Below, piece by piece: positions 54,070-64,000 of a stretch of DNA of 64,000 nt. The DNA lies in contig CP154956.1 of assembly GCA_039621445.1 (NCBI GenBank), positions 43,768,417 through 43,832,416 on the forward strand, written 5' to 3'. Position 1 is the stretch's first letter. Each line of letters opens with the position of its first letter. This stretch comes from Euglena gracilis (Eukaryota > Euglenida > Euglenophyceae > Euglenales). The position numbers and the translations under genes are program-made. Below the pieces are notes generated by a model, which saw only the letters and a program-made list of their open reading frames with translations, did not search any database and was not told the origin of the DNA.

Positions 54070-54740
54070 TGAAGTTTAGTTGAATTCCAGATGGGTTACC
54101 ACTTGTGTGGGATGGAGGGACGGATTTTTTACATTGATTTTGAACCCTGAATTCAGCAAATCTTTGACGACTGTGTTCAGGTGGTTTTGCAAAATGTTTA
54201 TTTCACTGGTGGGGCCACCAGTGGAATGTCGTCCAGGTAAATAAACAACTGTATGACACCTTTTTCTCCACAGCTTTTCGAAAATTTTCATCAATGACAT
54301 GAAAATCTGGGGCATTACATTCAGCCCAAAGCAGCCTGTTTGAAATTCCCAAGTCTGCCCCCTACCTGATGCCTTAAAAAATGCCTTAGGCCTGGACATA
54401 ATGGAAAATGAAAATAGGCATCCTTTAGATCTAATATTTGCTGCCCAGTGGCCTTTTTCTAAAACTGAAAAAAATGCGTTGGATAATCATCCAGATTGAA
54501 AGGTTTTGCTTGAAACTGCTGATTTATTTCTCTGCAGTCACTGATCATTCTCTATTTGATTGTTCCCCCTTCTGGTTTTCAAACAAAAAACAATGGGATC
54601 AAATGCTGGGTTTCTGAATCCCAAACTCGTTTCACTGACCAATTTCTTTTGCAATCCAGCAGAAATTTTTCTGCCTGGTTCACATCCAAGTCGGCTCCGG
54701 GTTTTGGGTGGGTGGACAGTTTTGGGGAATTTACTCATTG
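54070..54740 (-). pseudogene. Reverse transcriptase domain of the DIRS-like element
   Basis: Motif A LDLKDAYFHF, motif B region TGCFGLNVMPQIFMSLMKIF, and motif C YLDD in the frame FIYLDDIPLVA, then a thumb-like LLNSGFKINVKNPSLHPTQV. Motifs A and C are in frames different from the B region, so at least two frameshifts are present. Not functional as it stands. Confidence 0.75.
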
Positions 54741-55071
54741 GGGTTGAATTCTGTTTTTTTTATCAATTTACATGTTGCCGGCGGGGCATTTTTTTGTCCA
54801 CCATTTTAGACTTTTCTGAAGTCTCTGGTACAGGGGGTGTCTCCCCATTTTTCCTCCGTGGAATGTATTTTCCCAACTAGATGATTTTCTGGGAGCTGGG
54901 TGGGGTGTGTTGGACATTTCACAGCCCCTAGAACCCCTAGGGCTTGAGCCCTTGGAAAAATAAAGTATTCCTGGGCGGATGTGCATGCATTCTCTCCCTC
55001 TCTGCTCACACTCTCTCTGGAGGATCCTGTTGTTGGTTTTCATACCTTAGGGCTTACTGCCCCTGTTTTGC

Positions 55072-55907
55072 CTATCTGGCTTTCTTGATGTTGATGGGGT
55101 TGGTAGCCATACCATAGGGGGCCTCTGTGCCCCCCCTTTTTGATGGAGTAGGAATACATGCTGGTGGGAAGCCTCCCCCTTCCTGTTCCTCCTGGGTCTG
55201 GGCAGGTGGCTGCCAATTTAAATGCAAAGCCCTTGCAGGGCTGCCCCTTAGCTTCTGGGGGGCCAGTGAAGGACCCCCCACCCCTGTGGTCTTGTTGTAA
55301 CTGTTGATCTTCTTGATCATGTTTCTGGCCGCAATGGCCTTGATGCTAAGTTGAATTGCCCCAATGGCCTGATTGGTTTCTGGGTCGCCATACCCGTTTG
55401 AAATCTTGAGGGTTCTTGGGACCCCACCCCTGACCGCTGAGTGGTGGTGTGATTGAGAAATGGTGGGGATGTTGTGTTGGACCTTGTCAGTCCCTGCCAT
55501 GTCCTGTGGGGCCTTGGTGCTGGTGGCCACCTTGGCCTTTGTTCCAGCGACATTTGTAAATGTGGATGTCTTCATGGCCGTTTGTGCCGTCAAGGGCTTT
55601 GTTGCCTTCATGGACTGAGCGGTTTTGGCTGCCGTAGCCAAGCTTTGATGTACATTGTGTTGTGGAATGTAGGCACCCATGGCCCTGGTTCCAATGGCCG
55701 TAGTGGCCTGCTGGTCGTTGCTTCTGCCCCTTGCGGGGTCTTCGGACCACTGTCTGCCAGGTTCTGTGGAGAAATTTCTTTTTGGTAAAGGGCAGCCACG
55801 GTTCGCCACAGTCGACCCGCGCCGTCAGGTGCTCCAACTGTTGATGCTTCTGATGCTCCCTCTTGAAGTTCTTCAGCGCTGTTCGTCTTGGAAGTTGCAT
55901 CTTTCAT
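55072..55907 (-). pseudogene. gag-like ORF of the DIRS-like element
   Basis: A 245-codon open frame (55809-55072), rich in Thr, Ala, Lys and Gln (STFTNVAGTKAKVATSTKAP), lies immediately 5' of the RT. An overlapping upstream frame starts at 55907. Composition and position fit a DIRS first ORF. No zinc knuckle is visible. Confidence 0.5.
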
Positions 55908-55909
55908 TG

Positions 55910-57029
55910 AAATCCTTCAGATACTTCAACAATTTCTGATTTGAGGTTCTGCACGAGCGTCTTCTTCTGTATAATTTGAATTGATTGATTGACTTCTTCT
56001 TCTTCGAATTGATAAGGTATTTGACGTTCCTTTCTTCTCGTTGTCGAAGCGCAAATTAAGAATCAGCCAAATCCGGCGAAAAAAGGCACAAAGAGGGACC
56101 TCCTAACCCAGCACACCAAAACAATCACAACGAACCGCCGTCGAGCAAGGCATGGCCTCACAAGGGCAAAGTGCGGAGCTTGAGGTGTCTCGCTGTCCTT
56201 GGGTGCTTGGGGGGCTGGTTTCTGCACCAGGATCTAACTCTCAAATTCGTTGTCTCATTCTTTGAACAACTTTCAACAGCCGTGCAGAAAACCCGTGGGA
56301 AAATTTTTGGCTGAAATAAGCTGTGTTCTGGGGTTTAATGTATGTATCTGCTGGGCCCTGCTACCTTCAAAAACGCCTTTTCTGTGCAAAGGCGAAAGCT
56401 AAAAAGTAGGTCGTGTATGAAGCCAGGGGGCGTAGCTGGGAACCTCTCCATCTTGATCTTGTTTTCAAGTTGTTTATGACGTCTCAATATTCGGCGGTTG
56501 AATAGCGAATTCTTGTGCACGAGAGCCCAGCCACAGGCGGGGACGTCGGGCTGTGCACAGCACAAGCCCCTGCTTTTCTGTGAGGGCGTGTTGCCCGCAC
56601 TGGCCTTCGGGCGCAAGAATCCGTGGTACTCAACCAAGAAGTCAGGGACAAATTGAATTCAAGATTAAGATCAAGCTCAGAGAGCAGGAGAGTTTCTCAG
56701 CTACGTCCACAGACTTCAGACGTACCAAAAACTCATTATTTGTTTCCGTCTTTGCAGGCAGTAAAGGAGTTTTGGAGGCAGCAGAACTCACAGTTACGTT
56801 CCTTAAGCCCCAAAACACACCTTATTTCAGCCATTTTTTCCGCACGGGTTTTTTGCATGGGCGTTGAAAACCATCTGCAGATGGGGCAAATTTTTCAAGA
56901 TCTTCACAGAATCCGACGATAATTTGACAATTTGAAAGTGCAAGTGGCGTAAAACCAACCCAGGGGCAGCAACCAGCCCCCCAATGCCCCCAGGCCCCCA
57001 AGGACAACGGATTTGAATAAATTGTTTCA
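55910..57029. other. Sequence between the two retroelements
   Basis: AT-rich, with one copy of the CTCACAAGGGCAAAGTGCGG repeat near 56155. It separates a minus-strand and a plus-strand element that are transcribed away from each other, so any promoters or terminal repeats should lie here. None could be identified. Confidence 0.4.
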
Positions 57030-57660
57030 ATGGGATATGACGGGGAGGTAACAGCCACTGCTGCTTGGACTGCTGTCTTACTCCCCATACCCGGTAACCC
57101 CACCCACTCCGATGCCCTGGCCTTTAGCCAAAGGCTGGCCTCCCCTTCACCCCTTAATCTTTTGAAAAATCTTCACCTGAGACTGTATGTTGGAGGACCC
57201 CAGGCCCCAAACCAGAAGGAACGGGTTGGAAAGAACCTTTTCAATCCCAGAAAAAAGCTGAAAATGCTCTGAATATGTTGGTGCACACTGTGGAAACCCA
57301 TGATTTGGAGCTTTTAAATGCCACCTCAGCATCGATAAGAAGTCTGTGGCAAGACTTGTAAGAAACCAGGAGACATTTACTGGCAGGGAACAGCCAAACC
57401 TCCAGTCTGGACCACAGACCTGACTTAAAAACCACCCGAGGTTTTGACAAAGGAGGAAGAACAACGGTTGACACAACGAACACAACAATATCAGCACAGG
57501 TGCAGGGAAAGAAACAACAGCAGATCGCAACAGAACAGACCCAGAAGCAGATCCAACTTTCGTTATGAGAAAGAAAAATAAAAAGGGAAAGTAGGAAAGG
57601 CAAAGGAAACCAGGAATGATGGGGCCCTGGTGAGAATGGACCTGCACCTGCACCAGTGTT
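57030..57660 (+). pseudogene. gag-like region of the plus-strand DIRS-like element
   Basis: Frames read VTATAAWTAVLLPIPGNPTH, then LVHTVETHDLELLNATSASI and TTVDTTNTTISAQVQGKKQQ, interrupted by stops. Gln/Thr/Lys-rich composition upstream of RT resembles the first ORF of the other element. Confidence 0.4.
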
Positions 57661-57815
57661 TGCCAGAAAACGTTCTGAACAGTGGGTCACAGTTACAAAA
57701 AAAATGAACGAAATCATAATCCTTCTGGAACAAAATAGCACATGCACCCCACAAGGCACATGGATGGGTCCACGGGAAAACACTGGAACACCGAGTCACA
57801 CTGGGGACAGACAAA

Positions 57816-58670
57816 GTGCTGCAAGCAATCCAAAAAGGGGTAAAAGCATCAATGTTCAACGTCCCAACGCTGCAGAAAAACCTAAAAACTTCGGGATTCA
57901 CACCATCCACACAGGAAACCGTTACAGAGTGCTTGAAAACAGGTTCCATAAGGCCAATCACAAACAAGGACTGGGAAAAAACCTGCCAGTGGACACCAAC
58001 GTTGACCAGAGAGAAAAAATATGCCGGAGAAGTCAGGTTACACACACCTCAGGAACCTGAACCAGTGCCACAAAATTCCACGACACAAGACATACACCTG
58101 AGAAAGCTCTGATGCAGATTCTGCATCAAAAAGATTTGCACTGGGTGATCACCCTGGGCATTAAATAATTTTTCTACCACTGCAGGTACATCCTCACATT
58201 CAGATGTGGGTTCAGTTCAGAATCGGGGAAAAAGCTTTTCAGTTCCAAGCCCTTCCATTTGAATGGGCTTCCAAGTTCAGTTCCCTGGTGGTCACAGAAA
58301 CTAACAAAACCCCTGAGAGGCTAGGCTGGCCGAACCAGAAAATAATACCGTGCGTGTGGTATGTGGGCAACATGGGGGAGACAGCAGAAGCCACCAAGTT
58401 GGAGGAGGCACCAAGTTGAGGAGAGCTGCCCTTGTCGAACAACTGACAAGGTGTGGAATCAGGCTGAATGCGGAAAGGACAACGCACGACCCAGCACAGA
58501 CACTGACATATCTGGGACACCAGATGGACCTGACAACCAACAAAATCAGGCCCCTGCAACACAAGAACCAATTGACATTGACTCAGATCATACACCAACT
58601 GAAGCACTGGCAAGCTTGGCGGGGAATCTGCTGGATGCCTGTCACAGCAACACTAGTTTGAGTTTCTGCG
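57816..58670 (+). pseudogene. Reverse transcriptase remnant, plus strand
   Basis: It begins with an L-x-x-G-x-I-R-P-x motif (CLKTGSIRPITNKDWEK), then QFRIGEKAFQFQALPFEWAS and, in other frames, YVGNMGET where YLDD would be expected, and LTYLGHQMDL. Catalytic aspartates are lost from motif C. A 49-bp tandem duplication (GGGGAATCTGCTGGATGCC at 58619 and 58668) follows. Confidence 0.55.
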
Positions 58671-58925
58671 GGGAATCTGCTGGATGCCTGTCACAACAAC
58701 ATTGTTTTGCAGGTTCTGCCAGCTCAACTGAAGAAACAAGCTTCCAAGGGGATCACATCCAAAGTTCACCAACTTGGTTTTTGAGCAAACACAAATTTTG
58801 AAACCTGGTCAGGGAAAAAACACCTGAAGTGAAGTACCTGCTGCAGGCGACACAGCATCCTGTACCCAGCAAAGGGGTTCAGTTTCCTGATCCACACCTG
58901 CCGAACAACTGCGAACTGACCATAC

Positions 58926-59337
58926 CCCCCCCCCTAATAGTGCTGCGTGGCCAATAGAGCTGCGGGTCCAAATAGTGCGGCACCCCCCGCCGCCGGAGGC
59001 GGCCGTCCAATGGTGCGGCATCCCCCAAAACATAGCAATGTGAAAGGCGTAGAAGCCGGTGCAACCAACTGCAGGCAGCTTTTGTAACCCGCAGAGAGGG
59101 GAAAGGGGGCAAATTCCCACCCGAACAACTCACGGAAGTCGCCCGAAGTTGAAACACACGACCTCACTAGCCTCAGAGAAGGACATTGAGCAGGCAAACA
59201 GGGTGTCTGTGGTGATAGCCGGGACTAAGAGGCACCCAGTCCAATAGTGCGGCGGGTCCTAATAGTGCTGCAACCTCCCGCCGCCGGAGGCGGCCGTCCA
59301 ATAGTGCGGCAGTGCAATACTATTAGGGGGGGGGGGG
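58926..59337. mobile_element. 412-bp TIR element with AATAGTGCGGC subrepeats
   Basis: The ends are inverted: a C run plus CTAATAGTGCTGC at left, and GCAATACTATTAG plus a G run at right. Inside each end lies a copy of CCGCCGCCGGAGGCGGCCGT followed by CCAATRGTGCGGC (58987-59020 and 59278-59312). No ORF. It is inserted into the plus-strand DIRS-like element and so is younger than it. Target duplication is not clear. Confidence 0.7.
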
Positions 59338-59350
59338 TGTTTACAGACAG

Positions 59351-60480
59351 ATGACTCAAGCACAATGTGCCGTTGAAAAAAAGTTCCCAGGTTCACATGC
59401 TGAACCTGACAATAAATGCCCAGCTGCAAAAATTACACTCGAGGAATACCTTCACGACTGTCAACCACATTGCAGGACAGACAAACAAACAGGCAGATTA
59501 GCTGTCCAGGCACCCAGATCAAAAGAATTACGCTTTGGACAACCTATTTTTTACGCAGGTGCTGAAACACATTTCAGGTGCTTGCCACAGGTGAACCTTT
59601 GGGCCAACCATCAGAATCACAAGTGCCAGAAACAGAATTCCTGGCGGGTGGACCCGGTCGTTGTGCGGTGCATGGGACCCAACTGGTTCAGGGACAGGGG
59701 ACCTGAACTGGGGCAGGTGTTTCAGTTGGGTCAATCCCCTGAGACTTATTCAGCAGGGCACTGTAAAAATTTGAACACGAACAGGCCAGGGCCCTGGTCT
59801 GTCTACCAATGCGGCCAGCCCACCATTTTTGGAGGAAATTGGTCCCACTGCCGGTCGAAATCAAAGGGGAGGCAATTTTCAGAAACCCAGATGGGCAAAA
59901 ACTGCCAACACTAAACTGGGCAACCCTTTTCACCATTTTTCAAGGATGAATTTTCTCACCCTGACCCAGATCCGCAAAGGAATCAGACAGCTAGAAAAAC
60001 AACATGACATCCCCCTGTCCACCGAAATTTCCTGTATTGAAGATGTCCTCCAGGCAGCTTCCAACCCCCAAGGGGGTGGTGGTGCTGAGGTGGGGAAAAA
60101 AGGGGGTTGCAGCAGGCCAGAAAAAGAGAGCAAATACCCAGTTATTTTTGAGAACCAACCTCTTTCTGATTTGTATTTTCCCCATGCTGAAGATGAATCC
60201 CCAGGTGTGCCTGATGTTTCACTGTTCATTCTGCAAGTTCGTTTGACGGCAATGATGCGAGGACTGTTCGTTTTCAATTATCAGTATTTTGTTTGTTGCA
60301 GGTCCAAAAACTTTTTTGGAGACTTTTATCGTCACAAACCGTGTGTGTAAAAATCTGGTAAAATACTTTTTTTTGGCACGACGATTTCCCAAAATTTGCT
60401 TTTATTTCGTCACGAAAAAGACCCAGGACTTTGTTTGGGTTCAGAAAAGACTGCAAAAACGGTGCTCCTCCATATGGAAA
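59351..60480 (+). pseudogene. 3' part of the plus-strand DIRS-like element
   Basis: Open frame 59351-59914 (187 codons: AKITLEEYLHDCQPHCRTDK, ETHFRCLPQVNLWANHQ) and overlapping 59829-60350 (FLTLTQIRKGIRQLEKQHDI, QVRLTAMMRGLFVFNYQYF, DFYRHKPCV). The R-L-T-A-M-M-R-G-x-F and K-D-P-G-L-C-L segments are weakly reminiscent of a tyrosine recombinase arm, but this is not established. Confidence 0.4.
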
Positions 60481-61458
60481 AGGGGCATAACCACAAACGT
60501 TTTTAAAGCCAATTCTTTACAGGCGGCAATGGAAAATCCATTTGATGAGCCAAGGGGTCCACAAAAAAAATTGATCCAGGGGAGGGGGAGCTGGAAAACA
60601 CAGCAGAACATGGACCATTGCTACCTAACGTTGCACAATCGTGTGAATTGGGTGGAGGTGCTCAAGGGTGGAGCTGCTTCATCCAGGCAAGCAGCGGCTT
60701 GTGTTGTACACAGCCTGGCGTCCCCCCCCCCCTTCAGCGAAACCGAAGAAGGAAGGGGGGGGTGTACCAGAAAGCCGTAAGGCCATGGTACTGTGTATGT
60801 GGTATAAGCCTACGGCCAGATATAGCTCTGAGCCCCATACACAGTACTATGCTGGGTGGTATTCCTAATGATGGCCAATGGTCGGAATTAGGAATACCTG
60901 GCTCTATATACCTGGTTCTCTTCTCCACAGGTGGTATTCAATTTATTGTATTTGTTTATTTCACTTGATTTTCAAGTTTGATTTATTCTTCTGGAGTCCG
61001 GAAAGGACAACCAAGTCACTTGGTATTTCTTTGTTATAGCCCATAGGGCTCCCTCGCCTGCTTTGTGCTCTGCTCTTGATTGGGGAAAAAGGGCATTCAA
61101 CTTCTATATTATTATTTTTTCTGTTACTCCAATTTTTACCTTTTTTGTGCACCAAAGGGCGGAAGCGAAAGGTTGGACGTACACCGGGGGACGAGGAGTG
61201 CACAGCAGTTTAGGTTTCCGATCCTTTTGACCGCAAACGGTCGTGCGGTTCCCCGCCTATAGGCGACCACAGGCACTGCAAGCCGTTTCCGGCCAAAACC
61301 GTACGCACGGACACGTCCTCTGACGGTTCGCAGTAAACGCTGCTTCAAACCTCAGAGTTCGGGTCTCTGCTTACTTTTTATACTATCCCCTCTTTTTGCG
61401 CTTGTTTCTGCATTTTACACCTCAATCTACACTTGGTTTTTGTGTATTTCCTGCAAAA
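60481..61458. other. Non-coding, several short inverted repeats
   Basis: 60780-60920 holds overlapping stem-loops (CATGGTACTGTGTATG / CATACACAGTACTATG, and GGTATTCCTAATG / ATTAGGAATACC). 61150-61340 has a CG-rich, CGTACGC/ACCGTACG-bearing stretch just upstream of the broken ORF and could be its promoter or the end of an element. Confidence 0.4.
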
Positions 61459-62992
61459 ATGCAGAGCACAACGCCAATTGACTATGCAGAAAAGATTAGT
61501 TTATTACGTGGACTTGAACCTGCGGCATCATTGACCAGCTCTATTGAGCATTCTCAACCCCAATAGGTGTAATCAAGCATTGACTCATTTCACAGATAAT
61601 CCTCCTTCCCCGCGTGTGTCACAGCTATCGGTGTCTGTGTCGAGTAATCCTCCCCCCGCCCGATGGGCACCCCCACACCTATCGGTTTCAAGCTCTATAG
61701 AGCAACCCAACAGGCACAACCCCTTTTGTTGGAAACCCGATCGGCTAACACCTATTCCCCCCAGCGACATCTCGCACTGGTGCCGATGGGCACATTGTAC
61801 TCTGAGGTGAAGACGCCACGGCAACTTTTTGTAGAGGGTGGGTTCAAAACACCATGTTTCTTCCAGCCGCCACCTATGCTTCCTCCCACAAGTCCGATAG
61901 GACAATTTCCCGCACCATTTTTATACCTATGCTTCCCCCCACAAGTCCGATAGGACAATTGCTCGCACCACCCGATACGGGATCTTTTCCTGTGTTGCAA
62001 TGGCACCCGGAGATGTGTTTGACGGTTCCCGCTTATGCAAGTCCCGCACAATCCGTGAGCAGTGATATGGACGAGTTGAAAAATATTTCCCCTCATCCCA
62101 TTACCGCGATTCAGCGCATAGTCGCAAATCTCCCAGTGGAACACCCGCTTATGCGGCAAATTTCCCATTTGCACACTTGTGTAGCGGATTGCGCTATGAC
62201 ACTTAACAAGGTTTGGATTTTGATGAAAACAACCAAAAGGTTGTAGAAAACAAGCTGGACTACCTCTGGAGTTATGCGAGTGATGTTGGTGAATATTGCC
62301 AAACCAATTTTTAAGCCACCAATGTGGACCTAGCAAACTTGTGTCAAGGTTTGGAGACACATTTGCAGGCACATTTGCCACAACATTTACAAAAAGTCAA
62401 AGATTTTCATCTTGACAGCGGAGCTGTCCGACTCGCAGTCGAGTCTGCAGGCAAGGCCAAAGTGCCATATACTTTCCAGGACTCCGATTGGGATAGGGTG
62501 GTATGCCCACTTTTTCGGGCACAAACGTTGCCAAACCAATCAGGTTATACGTACCTGTTGCCTGAATTCCCCCCTGAGGCCTACAAAATGGATTTTACCG
62601 ATTGGGTAAGAGAAATTTTAAGGCCATTCACAATTCGAGCGCGAGTCGCAGGCTGGCATTGCAAGGCAGATCCTGCCGTTTACCAGGGGATACCCCCACA
62701 GGTTCAACGCAACCACCCCCGCCTTATTTTTTGGATTTGGCCGGCAATGTTGCCACTTTTCTTGTGGGATAAACTCCAGAATTTTCTTCACCGGGAATCC
62801 AACAAGCTCGGAGTACGACTGCCCGATGGGTACACACAAACATGGGAATCACCCGATCATGATATCGATGAGCCTGAAAGGCAACTTGTAAATTTCGAAC
62901 CTCCGATTCTGGAGATAGTGGAAACCCCGGAAGGAGATTACGTACGGGAGATCAGACCACCGACTCCCAGGAAATGGCCATCTGTGCCATAG
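61459..62992 (+). pseudogene. Broken ORF of unknown family (possible retroelement gag or lost gene)
   Basis: Starts MQSTTPIDYAEKISLLRGLE at 61459. It continues in other frames through a Ser/Pro-rich part, then YASPAQSVSSDMDELKN, a helical part (MRQISHLHTCVADCAMTLNK), a frame change near 62210, an in-frame TAA at 62312-62314, and a long 3' frame to the stop at 62990-62992 (TFQDSDWDRVVCPLFRAQTL, MDFTDWVREILRPF, PRLIFWIWPAMLPLFLWDKL). A 53-bp tandem duplication at about 61872-61977 causes another frame change. Acidic C-terminus (EIVETPEGDYVREIRPPTP). No known domain. At least one indel per 500 bp marks it as dead. Confidence 0.55.
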
Positions 62993-64000
62993 ATACCCCA
63001 GGCCTACAGGCCACACGTCGATGGACCCTGTACTGACTTATCCGTCAGGCCTATAGGCCCTTGTAAGGGTTGCCCCTCCTGAGGTCCCTGTGAAGGGACC
63101 CCTGGTGGCGCAACCCGCGTAGGATCGTTAAAATTTGAGCCCGTCGGGCCCACAGGGTGTTCCCTTTGGTGAAAAAGTGGGGTAGGGGTGGGTGTTGTTG
63201 AGGATGGTGATGTTGAAAATGACATACTTTTGAGGTCCAATCAATTGAACTTGAATGAATAATCAATAATACTCAATGACTTGAACTTGTTTGCTTGAAC
63301 TTGTTTGATTGTTGCAAATGCAAGCACAATTGAATGCCAAATGACAAATAAAACCGAGTGTAAACAGAGCCCTGTGAACAGAAAATGTACAATTGGAGGG
63401 GGGCTACAGCTGGGGGGGCTACTTGGTATACTCTGCGCAATTCTTAATGAATTGCGCCATCCCAAGCGCCCACCAAGGGGGTGCGCATGCTTGCGCAAAG
63501 CCCAGCAGGGCTTGCGCATCCCCTTGGGGGTTGCCTGTTGGCCCCCTCAAACTGCCCCCTCCTTTACCTTCCCTTGGCTTGGTCAAAATGGGCTGTGGGG
63601 CCCCCTTGGGGGCCAGTGGGGCCTCAAAAGGCCCTTGGGGGCATTGGAGCCCCCCTCGCGGCCCTTCGTGGCCCCTTTGGGCCTCCTTGGGACCCCCCCT
63701 TGGGGCGGGCACCCGCGGACCGCGCACACTCCCCTCCTCAAAAAAATTGCCGTGCAATTTAAATTCGACTCCTTTGCCGGTCCGAGGTGCCGCTCCCCCC
63801 CCCTTTTTGCTTTCCGGCCTCCGAAAAAATTTGTATTTTTTTTCTTGTTGAAACGCACAAGCGGTGGCGCCACGTGCCGTGTGTGGCGCGTGCTGTCGGG
63901 GAGGGGGCACAGGGGAAGGGCGAGAAGGAGGACGGGCGCCTCCGGGCTCGTGACCCGGGGAGGCACCGCCTGGGGCCCCTCCGCTCCCCCTCAGGTCCCG
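62993..64000. other. Non-coding end of window
   Basis: 63000-63150 has short hairpins (GGTCCCTGTGAAGGGACC, GGCCTATAGGCC). 63400-63720 is dense in CCCCTTGGGG-like palindromes. Open frames on both strands over the GC-rich end (63393-63966) show no splice sites or consistent bias and I do not call them genes. Confidence 0.45.

Larger units (their letters stand above)
52384..55907 (-). mobile_element. Degenerate DIRS-like (tyrosine-recombinase-type) retroelement, minus strand
   Basis: Read on the minus strand, the order is gag-like ORF (55907-55072), RT (about 54740-54070), RNase H (53769-53467), a post-RNase H region (53489-53019) and a possible recombinase region (53003-52384). The RT palm carries LDLKDAYFHF (about 54405-54434) and YLDD (54228-54239) in two frames. 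Multiple frameshifts show the copy is dead. I could not find terminal repeats to fix its ends. The DIRS/Ngaro assignment rests on RT and RNase H style, not on a proven recombinase. Confidence 0.7.
57030..60480 (+). mobile_element. Second degenerate DIRS-like retroelement, plus strand
   Basis: In order: gag-like region (57030-57660), pre-RT and RT (57816-58670), an inserted TIR element (58926-59337), then more element sequence (59351-60480). The RT retains EKAFQFQALPFEWAS (motif B style), LEEAPSLRRAALVEQLTRCG-like sequence and LTYLGHQMDLTTNKIRPLQH (thumb), spread over three frames. Much more decayed than the minus-strand element and clearly a different copy or subfamily. Confidence 0.6.

Noticed and set aside
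63393-63966. GC-rich ORFs of 90-160 codons on both strands at the window end
   Set aside because: Overlapping frames on both strands with palindromic CCCCTTGGGG content; no splice sites or consistent codon bias.

Overview
This window looks like nuclear DNA of a repeat-rich unicellular eukaryote, possibly an alga or other protist. No operons, ribosome binding sites or bacterial genes are visible. Coding exons are short, GC-rich at third codon positions and separated by very large introns with canonical GT...AG ends. An interstitial TTAGGG-type telomere tract (about 28158-28248), huge microsatellites and degenerate DIRS-like reverse transcriptases also point to a eukaryote. I cannot assign a taxon from the sequence alone. 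Bases 7-169 are an assembly gap.

Region 1 (851-5766, + strand) holds four or five Ser/Ala/Pro-rich exons. They are either the N-terminal part of the main gene or a separate upstream gene. Region 2 (about 7771-49750, + strand) is one very large gene reconstructed exon by exon. At nearly every junction the reading phase of one exon matches the next. It encodes a seven-bladed WD40-type beta-propeller (7771-25315), a long Ser/Pro/Ala-rich disordered linker (27177-42161) and a helical, coiled-coil-like C-terminus (42671-49750, stop at 49748-49750). I count roughly 1,580 codons in about 42 kb, so close to 90 percent is intron. Two putative minus-strand exons with TPR-like helical character sit inside one intron (33493-34365).

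The introns are filled with mobile and satellite DNA. These include an 8-kb element with about 200-bp terminal inverted repeats whose interior is almost entirely a 34/44-bp satellite (11951-20010); two hAT-like miniature elements with 8-bp target duplications (20337-20771 and 31953-32238); a C-rich TIR family flanked by TA (4048-4264 and 37801-38386); a palindromic 43-bp satellite that brackets three 403-bp hairpin-bearing repeats (28556-30620); a 1.1-kb imperfect palindrome (31278-32385); and long CA, ATAC, CTTA, TTTG and ATC microsatellites.

Region 3 (51-64 kb) is a transposon graveyard. A minus-strand DIRS-like element carries gag-like, RT (LDLKDAYFHF and YLDD motifs) and RNase H regions (52384-55907). 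A second, more decayed DIRS-like element lies on the + strand (57030-60480) and is interrupted by a TIR element (58926-59337). A broken ORF of unknown family (61459-62992) follows. No tRNA, rRNA, CRISPR array or prokaryote-type regulatory site could be supported.
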